DNA from: Paraburkholderia sp. D15
Lineage (GTDB): Bacteria > Pseudomonadota > Gammaproteobacteria > Burkholderiales > Burkholderiaceae
Assembly: GCF_029910215.1 (NCBI RefSeq)
Contig: NZ_CP110395.1
Span: 3,038,001-3,102,000, forward strand
Reading direction: 5' to 3'
Length of the DNA stretch: 64,000 nucleotides
The notes under the pieces were generated by a model. That model was not told where the DNA came from and made no database searches. It saw only the letters and a program-made list of their open reading frames with translations. Below are positions 25,835 to 34,652 of this stretch, piece by piece. Position numbers and translations under genes: made by a program. Position 1 is the first letter of the stretch. Every line of letters begins with the position of its first letter.

Positions 25835-26233
25835 CTATTGATAGTGGCCATGGCGCTCGAGCACTTCGATCTTGTAGCCGTCGGGGTCCTGAATGAAAAA
25901 GTAGCGCGCCAGCAATGCGCCGTCGTCGTCGTGAAACTCGCGCACGTCGTTGGGCGTCATGCCGAGGTCGACCAGGCGCTGCCGCTCGTTCTTCACATCG
26001 TCGACACAGAAAGCCACGTGACCGTAGCCGTCGCCGTGCGAATACGGATCGTCGCGGCCCTTGTTCCAGGTCAACTCGATTTCCGCGTCGTTCTCCGCGT
26101 TGCGTAGATAGACCAGCGAAAACTCGGGGAAGTCGAGCCGGTGCGACACGTCGAAACTGAAAGCCTTCTGATAGAACTGCAGCGAACGCGGCAGATCGTG
26201 CACGCGGATCATCGTGTGGATGAGTTTGGCCAT
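25835..26233 (-). CDS. gloA: Lactoylglutathione lyase (glyoxalase I)
   Basis: A 132-residue glyoxalase I of the short, bacterial nickel-type. It converts the methylglyoxal-glutathione adduct to lactoylglutathione. Metal ligands are visible at the expected places: His6 (LIHTMIRV), a Glu in AEIELTWN, His in GHVAFCVDD and Glu in YKIEVLE. A GAGGGGA-like Shine-Dalgarno precedes the ATG at 26233. The gene stands alone between the dehydrogenase pair and a DUF2000 gene. Confidence 0.93.
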   Translation of the reverse strand: MAKLIHTMIRVHDLPRSLQFYQKAFSFDVSHRLDFPEFSLVYLRNAENDAEIELTWNKGRDDPYSHGDGYGHVAFCVDDVKNERQRLVDLGMTPNDVREFHDDDGALLARYFFIQDPDGYKIEVLERHGHYQ

Positions 26234-26594
26234 CGGTGTCCCCTCCTCGTTTGATTCCAGTGTAGGAGGCGCGCCGCGCGGGTGGTAATGCACGGCTAAA
26301 TCGCGGCGCGCACAGGGGCCAGGGACTTGCCCCAGGTTGTGCGTGACTCGCGGTTGACTCGCGGTGGCGGCGATCCCGCGCGCGACGCGCAGGTTGCAAT
26401 GCAGCACGCGAGCGAGCGCGATGGCTTTTTTGCGCGACGCCGCCGAACCTCATCAGGCAAAACCCGCCCTCGCCGCCCCGCCAGCGCATCTCGACCGAAG
26501 CGCATTCGTATTTGACGCGAGGCGCTGCACAGGCGCCGTACTTTCCCTAACATTCGGCAGTGGATCACCTGTCGATAACGGAGCGTAGTGAAAG
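26234..26594. other. Intergenic region between divergent gloA and DUF2000 genes
   Basis: About 360 bases with no supported gene. It includes short GGTTGACTCGCGG-type repeats (CTCGCGGT twice near 26349-26366) and presumably both promoters. Nothing else was recognised. Confidence 0.4.
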
Positions 26595-27005
26595 ATGGAA
26601 TTCGATACGAAGGTCGCGATCGTCGTGCTGGACGATCTGGCTGTCTGGCAAAAACTGAACGTCACCGCTTTTCTCGCGACGGGGATCGCGGGCGCCGCGC
26701 CGGAAGCGCTCGGCGAGCCCTACGAGGATGCCGCCGGGCGTCGCCACGCGCGCCTGCTCGGCCAGCCGATGATGGTCTATCAGGCGGATAGCGCGGGTTT
26801 GCTGCGCGCATTCCGTCAGGGCATCGAGCGCGAACTGACGCGTGCGGTCTACGTGCGTGCGATGTTCTCCACCGGCCACGATCAGGCCAATCGCGACGCG
26901 TTCCGCGCGGAGCCGGCGGACGCGCCTGATCTCGTCGGGATCGCGGTGCGCGGGCCGAGGAAGGCGGTCGATAAGGCGGTCAAGGGGTTGTCGCTGCACG
27001 CGTGA
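26595..27005 (+). CDS. DUF2000 family protein
   Basis: A 136-residue soluble protein of the DUF2000 family (KVAIVVLDDLAVWQKLNVTAFLATGIA, with QPMMVYQAD and AVYVRAMFSTGHDQANR). The fold is thought to be peptidyl-tRNA-hydrolase-like, but activity is not established. GGAG lies 11 bases before the ATG. It faces the Lrp-type regulator gene convergently with a 12-base gap. No function can be assigned. Confidence 0.75.
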   Translation: MEFDTKVAIVVLDDLAVWQKLNVTAFLATGIAGAAPEALGEPYEDAAGRRHARLLGQPMMVYQADSAGLLRAFRQGIERELTRAVYVRAMFSTGHDQANRDAFRAEPADAPDLVGIAVRGPRKAVDKAVKGLSLHA

Positions 27006-27017
27006 AGCGCGGCCGCG

Positions 27018-27545
27018 CTACAACGCGGGACTCGGCCCGCGCTCCAGATACGTGGTCAACGCGATATAGCTGCGCGTGCCGGTGAACCCCTCGATCGCAT
27101 GAATCCGCGCGAGCAGCTGTTCGAGCGTCTGCGTGTCGCGCGTGCGGACTTTCAGCAGCATCGCGCTTTCGCCCGTCACCGTATGAATCTCCTCGACGTC
27201 GGACAGCTCCTTGAGCGCGAGCAGTTGCCGCGTCACGGCCCAGCTCGTGGTGTCCACATGCACGAACGCCAGCAGCGGGCGATTCAGACGCGCGGCGTCG
27301 AGCGCGGCGACCGTGCCCTTGATCACGCCGTCTTTCTTCAGGCGACGCGCGCGTTCGTGCACGGCCGGCGCCGACAGAAACAGCAGCTTGCCGAGTTCCG
27401 CGTAGGTACGCGTCGCGTCTTCGGCCAGCAGCGCGAGGAGCTTGCGATCGGTGTCGTCGAGTACGGCCGGCGCGGCGGGTTGCGCGCCAGGCGTCCTGAG
27501 CGACCTGGGCGCGCGTTTCGAGGGAGGACGAGGACTATCGCTCAT
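27018..27545 (-). CDS. Lrp/AsnC-family transcriptional regulator
   Basis: A 175-residue regulator. After a Pro-rich leader of about 28 residues come the helix-turn-helix (LDDTDRKLLALLAEDATR, then YAELGKLLFLSAPAVHERARRL) and the RAM/effector domain (VDTTSWAVTRQLLAL to LARIHAIEGFTG). Lrp proteins sense amino acids or small metabolites. It lies 32 bases downstream of the acyl-CoA synthetase gene on the same strand, so it may be the third gene of that operon. Confidence 0.9.
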   Translation of the reverse strand: MSDSPRPPSKRAPRSLRTPGAQPAAPAVLDDTDRKLLALLAEDATRTYAELGKLLFLSAPAVHERARRLKKDGVIKGTVAALDAARLNRPLLAFVHVDTTSWAVTRQLLALKELSDVEEIHTVTGESAMLLKVRTRDTQTLEQLLARIHAIEGFTGTRSYIALTTYLERGPSPAL

Positions 27546-27577
27546 GATGTCGGGTCGAGAGGATGCGTCATGAGGAT

Positions 27578-29284
27578 TCAGCGCGCCGCGGCATCCGGTG
27601 GGTTGGGTGCGCCTTGCGTGCCGGGTTGTGCCGCGGCTGGCGTCAGACCGTCGCGTAACGCCTTGCGGATCACCTTGCCGGTTGCCGTCAACGGCAGACT
27701 GTCGACGAAGCGGATCTCGCGCGGATACTCGTGCGCGGCGAGCCGGGTCTTGACGTGCTGCTGGATCTCGCGCACCAACGCATCGTCGCCGACCACACCC
27801 GGCTTCAGCACCACGAACGCCATCACGATCTCGGTGCGTTCGCGATCCGGCGCGCCGATCACGGCCGCCATCGACACCGCCGGGTGACGCAGCAACGAAT
27901 CCTCGATCGACGCGGGCCCGATCCGGTAGCCGGCGCTCGTGATCACGTCGTCGCCACGGCCGACGAAGCGGATGAAGCCGTCCGCGTCGCGCGTGCCGAG
28001 GTCGCCGGTGACGAGATAGCGGCCGCGATATTTGTCGCGCGTGGCCGCTTCGTTGCCCCAGTAGCCGAGGAACATCACCGGGTCCGGCGCGGCTACCGCG
28101 ATATCGCCGATCGCGCCTTGCGGCAGTTCGTTGCCGTCGGCGTCGATGATCGCGACGTGGTGCCCCGGCACCGCGCGGCCGATCGCGCCGAAGCACGGCT
28201 CGAACAACGCCGCGCACGACGACACCACCACGTTGCATTCGGTCTGCCCGTAGAACTCGTTGATGGTGACCCCCAACGCCTCGCGCCCCCAGCCGATCAA
28301 CTCTTCGCCGAGCGATTCGCCGCCGCTCGCCACCGAGCGCAACGCGAGCGGCCAGCGCTCGGGATGCGGAACGCCGCGCATCATCTTCAGCGCGGTCGGC
28401 GGCAGAAAGGTATGCGACACCGCGTGGCGCGCCATCAGATCGAACGCGGCCTCGCCGTCGAATTTCGCAAAGCGGCGCGCGAGCACCGCGACACCGTGAT
28501 GCCACGACGGCAGCAGCACGTCGAACAGACCGCCGATCCATGCCCAGTCGGCGGGTGTCCACATCAGCGTCGCGTGCGCGGGAAAACCTTGTTGCGAGAT
28601 CTCGACGCCCGGTAGATGTCCCGGCAACACGCGGTGCCCATGCAACGCGCCCTTCGGTTTGCCGGTCGTGCCCGACGTGTAGATGATCACCGCCGGATCG
28701 TCGGCGCCGGTGTCGGCGGGCGTGAACGCGGCGGGCGCGCTTCGCAATGCATGCCAGAACGAGCGCACGGGAGTGGCTTGAGCGTCGTCGCTGGCGCTAG
28801 CGTTGTCGTTGTCGATATCCACGCTGAACACGTCGCGCAGCGCGGGCAGCGCGCCACGAATCTCGGCGACCTTCGCGACGCCCGCGCGATCGGTAATCAA
28901 CGCGACCGCGCCGCTGTCGCCGAGCCGATGCTCGATCGCATCGATGCCGAACAGCGCGAACAGCGGCACCGCGACCATGCCTGCCTTGTACGCAGCCAGA
29001 TGCGCGACGGCGGTTTCGATGGATTGCGACAGAAAGATGCCGATGCGCTCGCCGCGTTGCGCGCCCGATGCCAGCAGCGCGTTGGCGAAACGATCCGACA
29101 ACGTCTTGAGTTCATCGAAGGTGTAACGGGTCGTGCTGCCGTCGGCATCTTCGACGATCAGCGCGAGGCGTGCGGAACCGTCGGCCCATTTATCGCAGAC
29201 ATCCACGCCGATGTTGTAGCGCGGCGGAATCCGCCACGCGAAACGGCTCGTCAGCGAATCGTAGGTCTGGCCGTCGAGATTCAT
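27578..29284 (-). CDS. AMP-dependent acyl-CoA synthetase
   Basis: A 568-residue AMP-forming acyl-CoA synthetase. It carries the P-loop YTSGTTGKPKGALHGH, the NEFYGQTEC motif and a C-terminal PLTATGKVIRKALRDG with the catalytic lysine. The N-terminal segment RYNIGVDVCDKWADG resembles medium-chain or branched-chain fatty acid ligases. Its ATG overlaps the SDR stop (ATGA, 29281-29284), so translation is coupled. Together with the SDR and the divergent TetR it probably activates a carboxylic acid for beta-oxidation. The exact substrate is unknown. Confidence 0.9.
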   Translation of the reverse strand: MNLDGQTYDSLTSRFAWRIPPRYNIGVDVCDKWADGSARLALIVEDADGSTTRYTFDELKTLSDRFANALLASGAQRGERIGIFLSQSIETAVAHLAAYKAGMVAVPLFALFGIDAIEHRLGDSGAVALITDRAGVAKVAEIRGALPALRDVFSVDIDNDNASASDDAQATPVRSFWHALRSAPAAFTPADTGADDPAVIIYTSGTTGKPKGALHGHRVLPGHLPGVEISQQGFPAHATLMWTPADWAWIGGLFDVLLPSWHHGVAVLARRFAKFDGEAAFDLMARHAVSHTFLPPTALKMMRGVPHPERWPLALRSVASGGESLGEELIGWGREALGVTINEFYGQTECNVVVSSCAALFEPCFGAIGRAVPGHHVAIIDADGNELPQGAIGDIAVAAPDPVMFLGYWGNEAATRDKYRGRYLVTGDLGTRDADGFIRFVGRGDDVITSAGYRIGPASIEDSLLRHPAVSMAAVIGAPDRERTEIVMAFVVLKPGVVGDDALVREIQQHVKTRLAAHEYPREIRFVDSLPLTATGKVIRKALRDGLTPAAAQPGTQGAPNPPDAAAR

Positions 29285-30198
29285 CGTGTCTGCTCCTGCA
29301 AGCCGGTCGGCGGTTGATAGCGGGGAAAGCCGTTGTATTCGATCGTACGCCCGGCGGCGGGCAGCGGAAATGAATGGCGCGCGTTCGGCACGCCGCCGTC
29401 CACGCGGATCACCGTGCCGTTGATGAAGGCCGATGCCTCCGACAGCAGAAACACCGCCGCGCCGGCCAGTTCGGATTCGGTGCCGAAGCGCTGCAGCGGC
29501 ACCTTGCGCTTCAGCGAACGCAGCAACGCCTGATAGTGTTCGTCGTAACTGTCCATGCCGGCGGACGCGATCCAGCCCGGTGCGACCGCGTTGACCCGCA
29601 CGCCCGCGTGGCCCCATTCGCAGGCGGCCGTCTCGGTGAAATTCCACACGCCCGCGCGCGCCGCGCCGGAGTGGCCCATGCCCGGCATGCCGCCCCAGAT
29701 GTCGGCGAGCATGTTGACGATCGCACCACCGTGGTCTTGCATCCACTGCGTGTAGCACTCGCGGGACATCAGAAAGGTACCGTGCAGATTGTTGCGGACC
29801 ACCGCGTCCCAGCCGTTCAGCGAAATCTTTTCCAGCCTGGCGGGAAACTGCCCGCCCGCGCAGTTGAACAAGCCGTCGATCCGGCCGAGGTCGCGAACGA
29901 TTGACGCGATCGTGTCGCGCACCTGCTGTTCGTTGCGGATGTCGCAGGGAAAGATTCGATGACCGCCCGCATGCGGGTGATCGGCACTCAACTCGTGTTG
30001 CACGGCCAGGAGCTTGTCTTCGTTGCGGCCGACCAGGGCGAGCGTGGCGCCCAGCGACGCGAGTTCGTGCGCGGTGCAGCGCCCTAGCCCGCTCCCGCCG
30101 CCGGTGACAATGACGACCTGGCCCGCGAACAGGCCGTCGCGGAACACGGAGCGATAGCCGGCCGAGGGCGGCGATGTGCCTGGCGAAGCGGTGGACAT
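29281..30198 (-). CDS. SDR-family oxidoreductase with atypical active site
   Basis: A 305-residue short-chain dehydrogenase/reductase. NAD(P) binding is shown by VTGGGSGLGR (residues 31-40) and the NCAGG segment. The usual YxxxK is replaced: the region reads MGHSGAARAG, with Ser177 and Arg181 where Tyr and Lys would fall. This resembles 2,4-dienoyl-CoA reductases and the AtuB citronellol-type dehydrogenases, and argues for a CoA-ester or terpenoid substrate. It is the first gene of the operon with the acyl-CoA synthetase. An operator lies just upstream. Confidence 0.85.
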   Translation of the reverse strand: MSTASPGTSPPSAGYRSVFRDGLFAGQVVIVTGGGSGLGRCTAHELASLGATLALVGRNEDKLLAVQHELSADHPHAGGHRIFPCDIRNEQQVRDTIASIVRDLGRIDGLFNCAGGQFPARLEKISLNGWDAVVRNNLHGTFLMSRECYTQWMQDHGGAIVNMLADIWGGMPGMGHSGAARAGVWNFTETAACEWGHAGVRVNAVAPGWIASAGMDSYDEHYQALLRSLKRKVPLQRFGTESELAGAAVFLLSEASAFINGTVIRVDGGVPNARHSFPLPAAGRTIEYNGFPRYQPPTGLQEQTR

Positions 30199-30232
30199 GC
30201 GGTTGTCTCCTTCATGTGCGCTCGATATTTTT

Positions 30233-30247
30233 TTGAGTTTAGCTCAA
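30233..30247. promoter_or_regulatory. TetR operator copy 1, SDR side
   Basis: TTGAG-TTTAG-CTCAA, read on the minus strand as TTGAGCTAAACTCAA. It differs by one base from the copy in front of the tetR gene and lies 35 bases before the SDR start. Confidence 0.7.
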
Positions 30248-30326
30248 GTTATTCGAAGTCTGCACGCAAACATTCATCGCAATGCAATTTCACGCGTCTT
30301 ATCACAATCTTCTTTCCGACCTTCAT

Positions 30327-30341
30327 TTGAGCTAGACTCAA
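30327..30341. promoter_or_regulatory. TetR operator copy 2, tetR side
   Basis: TTGAG-CTAGA-CTCAA, 32 bases before the tetR ATG. Its near-identity to the copy on the other side of the divergent region points to a single repressor acting on both promoters. Confidence 0.7.
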
Positions 30342-30372
30342 CAAAACCAACGCACAGCCCTTCTCTCACACG

Positions 30373-31071
30373 ATGACAACGTCCGCCGCCTCCCGCCGCG
30401 TGCCCGTGCAGGCCCGCTCCGAGCAACGTCTGAAGTCGATTCTCGACGCCGCGCGTCACGTGTTCTCCGAGGTCGGCTACGCCAACGCGACGATGACGGA
30501 AGTCGCACGGCGCGTCGGCGTATCGGAAGCGACGATCTTCACTTACTTCGCGAGCAAACGGGATCTGTGCGTGCGCGTTCTCGGCAATTGGTACGACGAG
30601 ATCATCGCGCAGGTGGAAAGCGAGTTGCCGATGATCGACGGCACGCGCGGCAAGTTTGCGTATCTGGTGCGCACGCATCTTTACCGCTTGACGGTGGACG
30701 GCACGGGCTTGTGTGCGCTGATCCTCTCCGAAGGCCGCGAGAAGGACGACAAGTTCGGCGACGTGATCGTCGAATTGCAGCGCCGCTATACGGCGCCGAT
30801 GATGAGCGTGCTGGCCGAAGGCGTCGCGAACGGCGTGATCCGCGGCGACATGCCGCTCGGGCTCTTGCGCTCGGCGGTCTACGGTCCGATGGAACATGTG
30901 CTGTGGGATGCGGTGCGCAAGCAGAAGGCGGTCGATATCGACACGACCGCGCTGTCGCTGAGCGATCTGCTCTGGCAGGGACTGGCGCCACCCGATGCGA
31001 GGCAGGCGGCGTTACGGCAGTTGCGCAACGATGTCATCGGTGCGGTACGGCGGTTCGAGGCGGCGCAGTAG
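30373..31071 (+). CDS. TetR/AcrR-family transcriptional regulator
   Basis: A 232-residue regulator with an N-terminal TetR helix-turn-helix (SILDAARHVFSEVGYANATMT, shown in two parts: SILDAARHVFSEVGY and ATMTEVARRVGVSEATIFTY). The C-terminal ligand domain is all-helical. It is divergent from the SDR/acyl-CoA synthetase operon, and two matched palindromes lie between them. Repression lifted by an acyl-CoA or related ligand is the likely mode, by analogy with other TetR proteins next to fatty acid genes. Confidence 0.92.
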   Translation: MTTSAASRRVPVQARSEQRLKSILDAARHVFSEVGYANATMTEVARRVGVSEATIFTYFASKRDLCVRVLGNWYDEIIAQVESELPMIDGTRGKFAYLVRTHLYRLTVDGTGLCALILSEGREKDDKFGDVIVELQRRYTAPMMSVLAEGVANGVIRGDMPLGLLRSAVYGPMEHVLWDAVRKQKAVDIDTTALSLSDLLWQGLAPPDARQAALRQLRNDVIGAVRRFEAAQ

Positions 31072-31084
31072 CGCCGCTCATGTC

Positions 31085-31124
31085 GACCTTCATGCGGACC
31101 TTCATGCGGGCCTTCATGCGGACC
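31085..31124. repeat. 12-bp tandem repeat over the dctA 3' end
   Basis: GACCTTCATGCG occurs at 31085-31096, 31097-31108 and, with one change, 31109-31120. The array overlaps the dctA stop codon at 31114. It lies between the convergent tetR and dctA genes. Confidence 0.8.
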
Positions 31125-32460
31125 GCTGGGCCTCCTCACGCTCCCGCGGCAATTGCGCCGCCACCGCCGCGTCGCTCGCCGGCGCACCCGGCATCGCGCG
31201 CCCCGGTTTCGCCAACGCCGCCTTCATCCTGTCGCGGTCCAGCTCCTTCTCCCACGCCGCGATCACGATCGACGCCACGCCGTTGCCCATCGTATTGGTC
31301 AGCGCCCGGCATTCCGACATGAAACGGTCGATGCCGAGTATCAGCACCATCGCGGTCACCGGCACGGTCGGCACCACCGACAGACTCGCGGCCAGCGTGA
31401 TGAACCCCGCCCCCGTCACGCCGGTCGAGCCCTTCGACGTGAGCATGGTCACCGCGAGCAGCGTGATTTCCTGCACGAGCGTCAGATGCGTATTGGTCGC
31501 CTGCGCGAGAAACAGCACCGCGAGCGTCATGTAGATGTTCGTGCCGTCCAGATTGAACGAGTAGCCGGTCGGCACCACGAGTCCGACGATCCCGCGCGAG
31601 CAGCCGAGCCGTTCGAGCTTTTCCATCAACTGCGGCAACGCCGCTTCCGACGTCGACGTGCCGAGCACGATCAGCAATTCGTCCTTGATGTAGACCACGA
31701 AGCGCCACAGGCTGAAGCCGCACAGCCGCGCGATCAGCCCGAGGCCGCACGCGACGAACAGGAACGCGGTCAGATAGAACGTGCCGATCAGTTTCATCAT
31801 CGGCAGCAGCGAGACGATGCCGTACTTGCCGATGGTGAACGCGATCGCGCCGAACGCGCCGAGCGGCGCGAGGCTCGTGATCATCCGCACGATCCGGAAG
31901 AAAGTCCGGGAGAGCAGTTCGACCAGGTTGATCAGCGGCCTGGCCGGTTCGCCCATCACCGCGAGCGCGGTGCCGAACAGCATCGCGATCAGCAGCACCG
32001 GCAGGATGTCGCTTTGCGTCAGCGCCCCCGCGAAGGTCTCCGGAATGATGTGCATGAAGAAGCCCGTGAGCCCTTCGCCATGCGCGGCCTGCGCGGCGTA
32101 CGACGACACCGCGGCGCCGTCGAGCGTGGCCGGATCGACGTTGAAGCCCGCACCCGGTTGCAGCAGATGCGCGGCGAGCAGACCGATCGCGAGCGCGAGC
32201 GTCGACACGACTTCGAAATACAGCAGCGCCTTGCCGCCGACGCGGCCCACCTTGCGCATGTCGTGCATGCTGGCGATACCGGTCACGACGGTGCAGAAGA
32301 TCACCGGGCTGATGATCATGCGCACGAGTTTGATGAAGGCATCGCCGAGCGGCTTCATCGCGACGGCGTCGGTGGGCAGATAGTGGCCGAGCGCCACGCC
32401 GATCACGATCGCGACGATCACCTGCACGTACAGCACCTTGTAGAGCGGTTTGCGTTTCAT
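31114..32460 (-). CDS. dctA: C4-dicarboxylate/cation symporter DctA
   Basis: A 448-residue inner-membrane transporter of the DAACS family. It imports succinate, fumarate and malate with protons or sodium. Visible are eight to nine hydrophobic segments, the serine-rich hairpin [18 protein letters not shown] and the helix motif [15 protein letters not shown]. The C-terminal tail ([10 protein letters not shown]) is charged. AGGAGACATG-type Shine-Dalgarno precedes the start. It is transcribed alone. A glutamate or orotate transporter is possible but less likely. Confidence 0.92.
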   Translation of the reverse strand: MKRKPLYKVLYVQVIVAIVIGVALGHYLPTDAVAMKPLGDAFIKLVRMIISPVIFCTVVTGIASMHDMRKVGRVGGKALLYFEVVSTLALAIGLLAAHLLQPGAGFNVDPATLDGAAVSSYAAQAAHGEGLTGFFMHIIPETFAGALTQSDILPVLLIAMLFGTALAVMGEPARPLINLVELLSRTFFRIVRMITSLAPLGAFGAIAFTIGKYGIVSLLPMMKLIGTFYLTAFLFVACGLGLIARLCGFSLWRFVVYIKDELLIVLGTSTSEAALPQLMEKLERLGCSRGIVGLVVPTGYSFNLDGTNIYMTLAVLFLAQATNTHLTLVQEITLLAVTMLTSKGSTGVTGAGFITLAASLSVVPTVPVTAMVLILGIDRFMSECRALTNTMGNGVASIVIAAWEKELDRDRMKAALAKPGRAMPGAPASDAAVAAQLPREREEAQRSA

Positions 32461-32570
32461 GTCTCCTCCGTTTTTTGCTCAGGGCAGCGGGATAATTGAT
32501 GGCAAAGCACGGCCCTTCCCTTCTCGTGGGGAATCGATCGCGCTATGCGGTTAATCGGGCAATGACGGTC

Positions 32571-32593
32571 GAGGCGGCGTGACGCGCCGCCTC
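32571..32593 (-). terminator. Hairpin after leuD
   Basis: GAGGCGGCG and CGCCGCCTC pair around TGACG immediately after the leuD stop. No clear U-tract follows on the minus strand, so it may be Rho-assisted or only a 3' stabilising hairpin. Confidence 0.5.
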
Positions 32594-32597
32594 GTGC

Positions 32598-33227
32598 TTA
32601 CAGCACGGCGGCCCAGGGATGCCGTGCGAAATGCTCGCGCTCGAAGGCCTCGATATCGGGCAGCGAAGCGAGCGTCAGGTCGATGGTGTCCATGCCTTCG
32701 ATCACCATCTGCTTGTGACGCGCGCCGAGCGGGAACGTGAACACCAGGCCGCGGGCGGACGTGACCGTTTGCTGTTCGATATCGATGCGCAGCGTTGCGG
32801 CCGGGTCATCGTTCGCGTCGCGCAGGAGCGCGTCCACCTGATCGCGTTCGAGCTGCACGAGCAGCAGGCGGTTGTTCATCGCGTTCGAATAGAAAATCTC
32901 CGCGAAGCTCGGCGCGATCACCGCGTCGAAACCGCCTTGCTGAAGTCCCCACACCGCATGCTCGCGGCTCGACCCGCAGCCGAAATTCGCGCCGCCGAGC
33001 AGCACGCGCGCACCGCGATACGCGGGCTGGTTCAGCACGCAATCGTCGCGCAGCTTGCCGTGCGCATCGACACGCAGGTCGTACAGCAAGCCCTCGCTGA
33101 GACCCGCTTTATCGATGATGCGCAGAAACTGCTTCGGCATGATCTGATCGGTGTCGAGGTTGTCGATCGGCAACGGCGCCGCCGTTCCCTCGATATGCGT
33201 GAGTCTCGTCGTCAGTCTCGTCGTCAT
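32598..33227 (-). CDS. leuD: LeuD-type isomerase small subunit
   Basis: A 209-residue small subunit of 3-isopropylmalate dehydratase (aconitase superfamily swivel domain). It shows DNLDTDQIMPKQFL, LLGGANFGCGSSREHAVW and FYSNAMNNRLL. It pairs with the large subunit whose stop overlaps its ATG (ATGA). leuB is not nearby and the first gene of the operon encodes a dehalogenase-like hydrolase, so this may be a catabolic paralogue rather than the leucine enzyme. The alternatives are hydration or isomerisation of citraconate- or maleate-like acids. Confidence 0.85.
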   Translation of the reverse strand: MTTRLTTRLTHIEGTAAPLPIDNLDTDQIMPKQFLRIIDKAGLSEGLLYDLRVDAHGKLRDDCVLNQPAYRGARVLLGGANFGCGSSREHAVWGLQQGGFDAVIAPSFAEIFYSNAMNNRLLLVQLERDQVDALLRDANDDPAATLRIDIEQQTVTSARGLVFTFPLGARHKQMVIEGMDTIDLTLASLPDIEAFEREHFARHPWAAVL

Positions 33228-34639
33228 GCTTGCGTCTCCAGCGTGCGCACGTCGGTGATGCGTCCGGTCAGCGCCGCCGCGGCGGCCATCGCGGGACTCA
33301 TCAGATGGGTGCGGCCGCCGCGTCCCTGGCGGCCCTCGAAATTGCGGTTGGTGGTGGACGCGCACCGCTCGCCCGCCGCGAGAAAATCGTCGTTCATCGC
33401 GAGGCACATCGAACAGCCCGGCTCGCGCCATTCGAAGCCCGCGTCGCGCAGCGTGGCAGCCACGCCTTCGCGTTCCGCCTGACGGCGCACGCTGCCCGAA
33501 CCGGGCACGATCATCGCGCGCACGCCCGGCGCGACATGACGGCCGGCCACGATCGACGCGACCACGCGCAGATCTTCGATACGTCCATTGGTGCACGAAC
33601 CGATGAACACGCGGTCGATCGGCGTGCCGGCAATCGGCTGGCCGGCGTCGAGACCGATATAGTCGAGCGCGCGTTCCAGCGAAGCGGCGGCTTCGGGCGT
33701 GGCTTGCGAAGCGGCCGACGGAATCCGCGCGTCGATCGCGATCGCCTGATCGGGGCTGGTGCCCCACGTGACGAACGGCGCGATCGCGTGCGCATCGAAA
33801 CGATGTTCGACGTCAAAGCGTGCACCGGCATCCGATTTCAGTTCGCGCCAGTCGTTCAGCGCGGCCTGCCACGCGGCGTCATCGAGCGAGGTGGCGTGAG
33901 CGCGGACGTAGTCGAAGGTGGTCGCGTCGGGCGCGATCAGCGCGGCGCGCGCGCCCGCCTCGACGGTCATGTTGCACAAGGTCATGCGCGCTTCGGCCGA
34001 CAGCGACGCGATCGTCGAGCCGTCGAACTCCACCGCGAAACCGCGTGCGCCCTGCGCGCCGATGCGGCTGATGATCCACAGAATCACGTCCTTCGACGAC
34101 GTGCCGAACGGCAGCGTGCCGTCGATCGTGATGCGCATGGTCTGCGCGATCCGGTACACGAGCGTCTGCGTGGCCAGCACGTGTTCGACCTCGGAGGTGC
34201 CGATGCCGAAGCCCAACGCGCCCAGCGCGCCGTACGTGGTGGTGTGGCTGTCGCCGCACAGCACCGCCATGCCGGGACGAATCAGGCCGCGCTCCGGCGC
34301 GACGATATGTTCGATGCCTTGCAACGGATCGTTCGCGTCGTGCAGCGCGATGCCCGCTTCCTTGCAGTTGCGCGCGAGGTTGGTCGCCTGCAACAGCGAC
34401 GCGGCGTCGCGAATCACGCGCGGCGATTCGGCGTGCGTCGGAATGATGTGGCTCACCACCGCGAGCTGCTGACGCGGCCGGCGCACGCGGCGCCCCTTGT
34501 CCTGCAACGCGCTGAATGCCTGTGGGCTGGTGTATTCGTTCATCAGATGCAGATCGACGTAGAGCAGCACGTTCTGCGCATCGATCCGCTTGATGACGTG
34601 CGAGTCGACCAGCTTCTGGTAAAGGGTTCGTGTTGACAT
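33224..34639 (-). CDS. leuC: LeuC-type isomerase large subunit, possible paralogue
   Basis: A 471-residue 4Fe-4S aconitase-superfamily large subunit. Cluster cysteines are in IGSCTNGR and GCSMCLAMN, and CGDSHTTTYGALGALGFGIG is present. The N-terminal active-site region departs from standard LeuC: VDLHLMNEYTSPQAF replaces IDRHLVHEVTSPQAF, and VVSHIIPTHAES replaces the usual MDHNV stretch, although Gln40 and His64 stay. This suggests altered substrate binding. The start lies 13 bases after the hydrolase stop, and the stop overlaps leuD. Isopropylmalate remains possible, but a catabolic 2-substituted malate/maleate is a fair alternative. Confidence 0.85.
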   Translation of the reverse strand: MSTRTLYQKLVDSHVIKRIDAQNVLLYVDLHLMNEYTSPQAFSALQDKGRRVRRPRQQLAVVSHIIPTHAESPRVIRDAASLLQATNLARNCKEAGIALHDANDPLQGIEHIVAPERGLIRPGMAVLCGDSHTTTYGALGALGFGIGTSEVEHVLATQTLVYRIAQTMRITIDGTLPFGTSSKDVILWIISRIGAQGARGFAVEFDGSTIASLSAEARMTLCNMTVEAGARAALIAPDATTFDYVRAHATSLDDAAWQAALNDWRELKSDAGARFDVEHRFDAHAIAPFVTWGTSPDQAIAIDARIPSAASQATPEAAASLERALDYIGLDAGQPIAGTPIDRVFIGSCTNGRIEDLRVVASIVAGRHVAPGVRAMIVPGSGSVRRQAEREGVAATLRDAGFEWREPGCSMCLAMNDDFLAAGERCASTTNRNFEGRQGRGGRTHLMSPAMAAAAALTGRITDVRTLETQA

Positions 34640-34652
34640 GATGAATGCGCGC

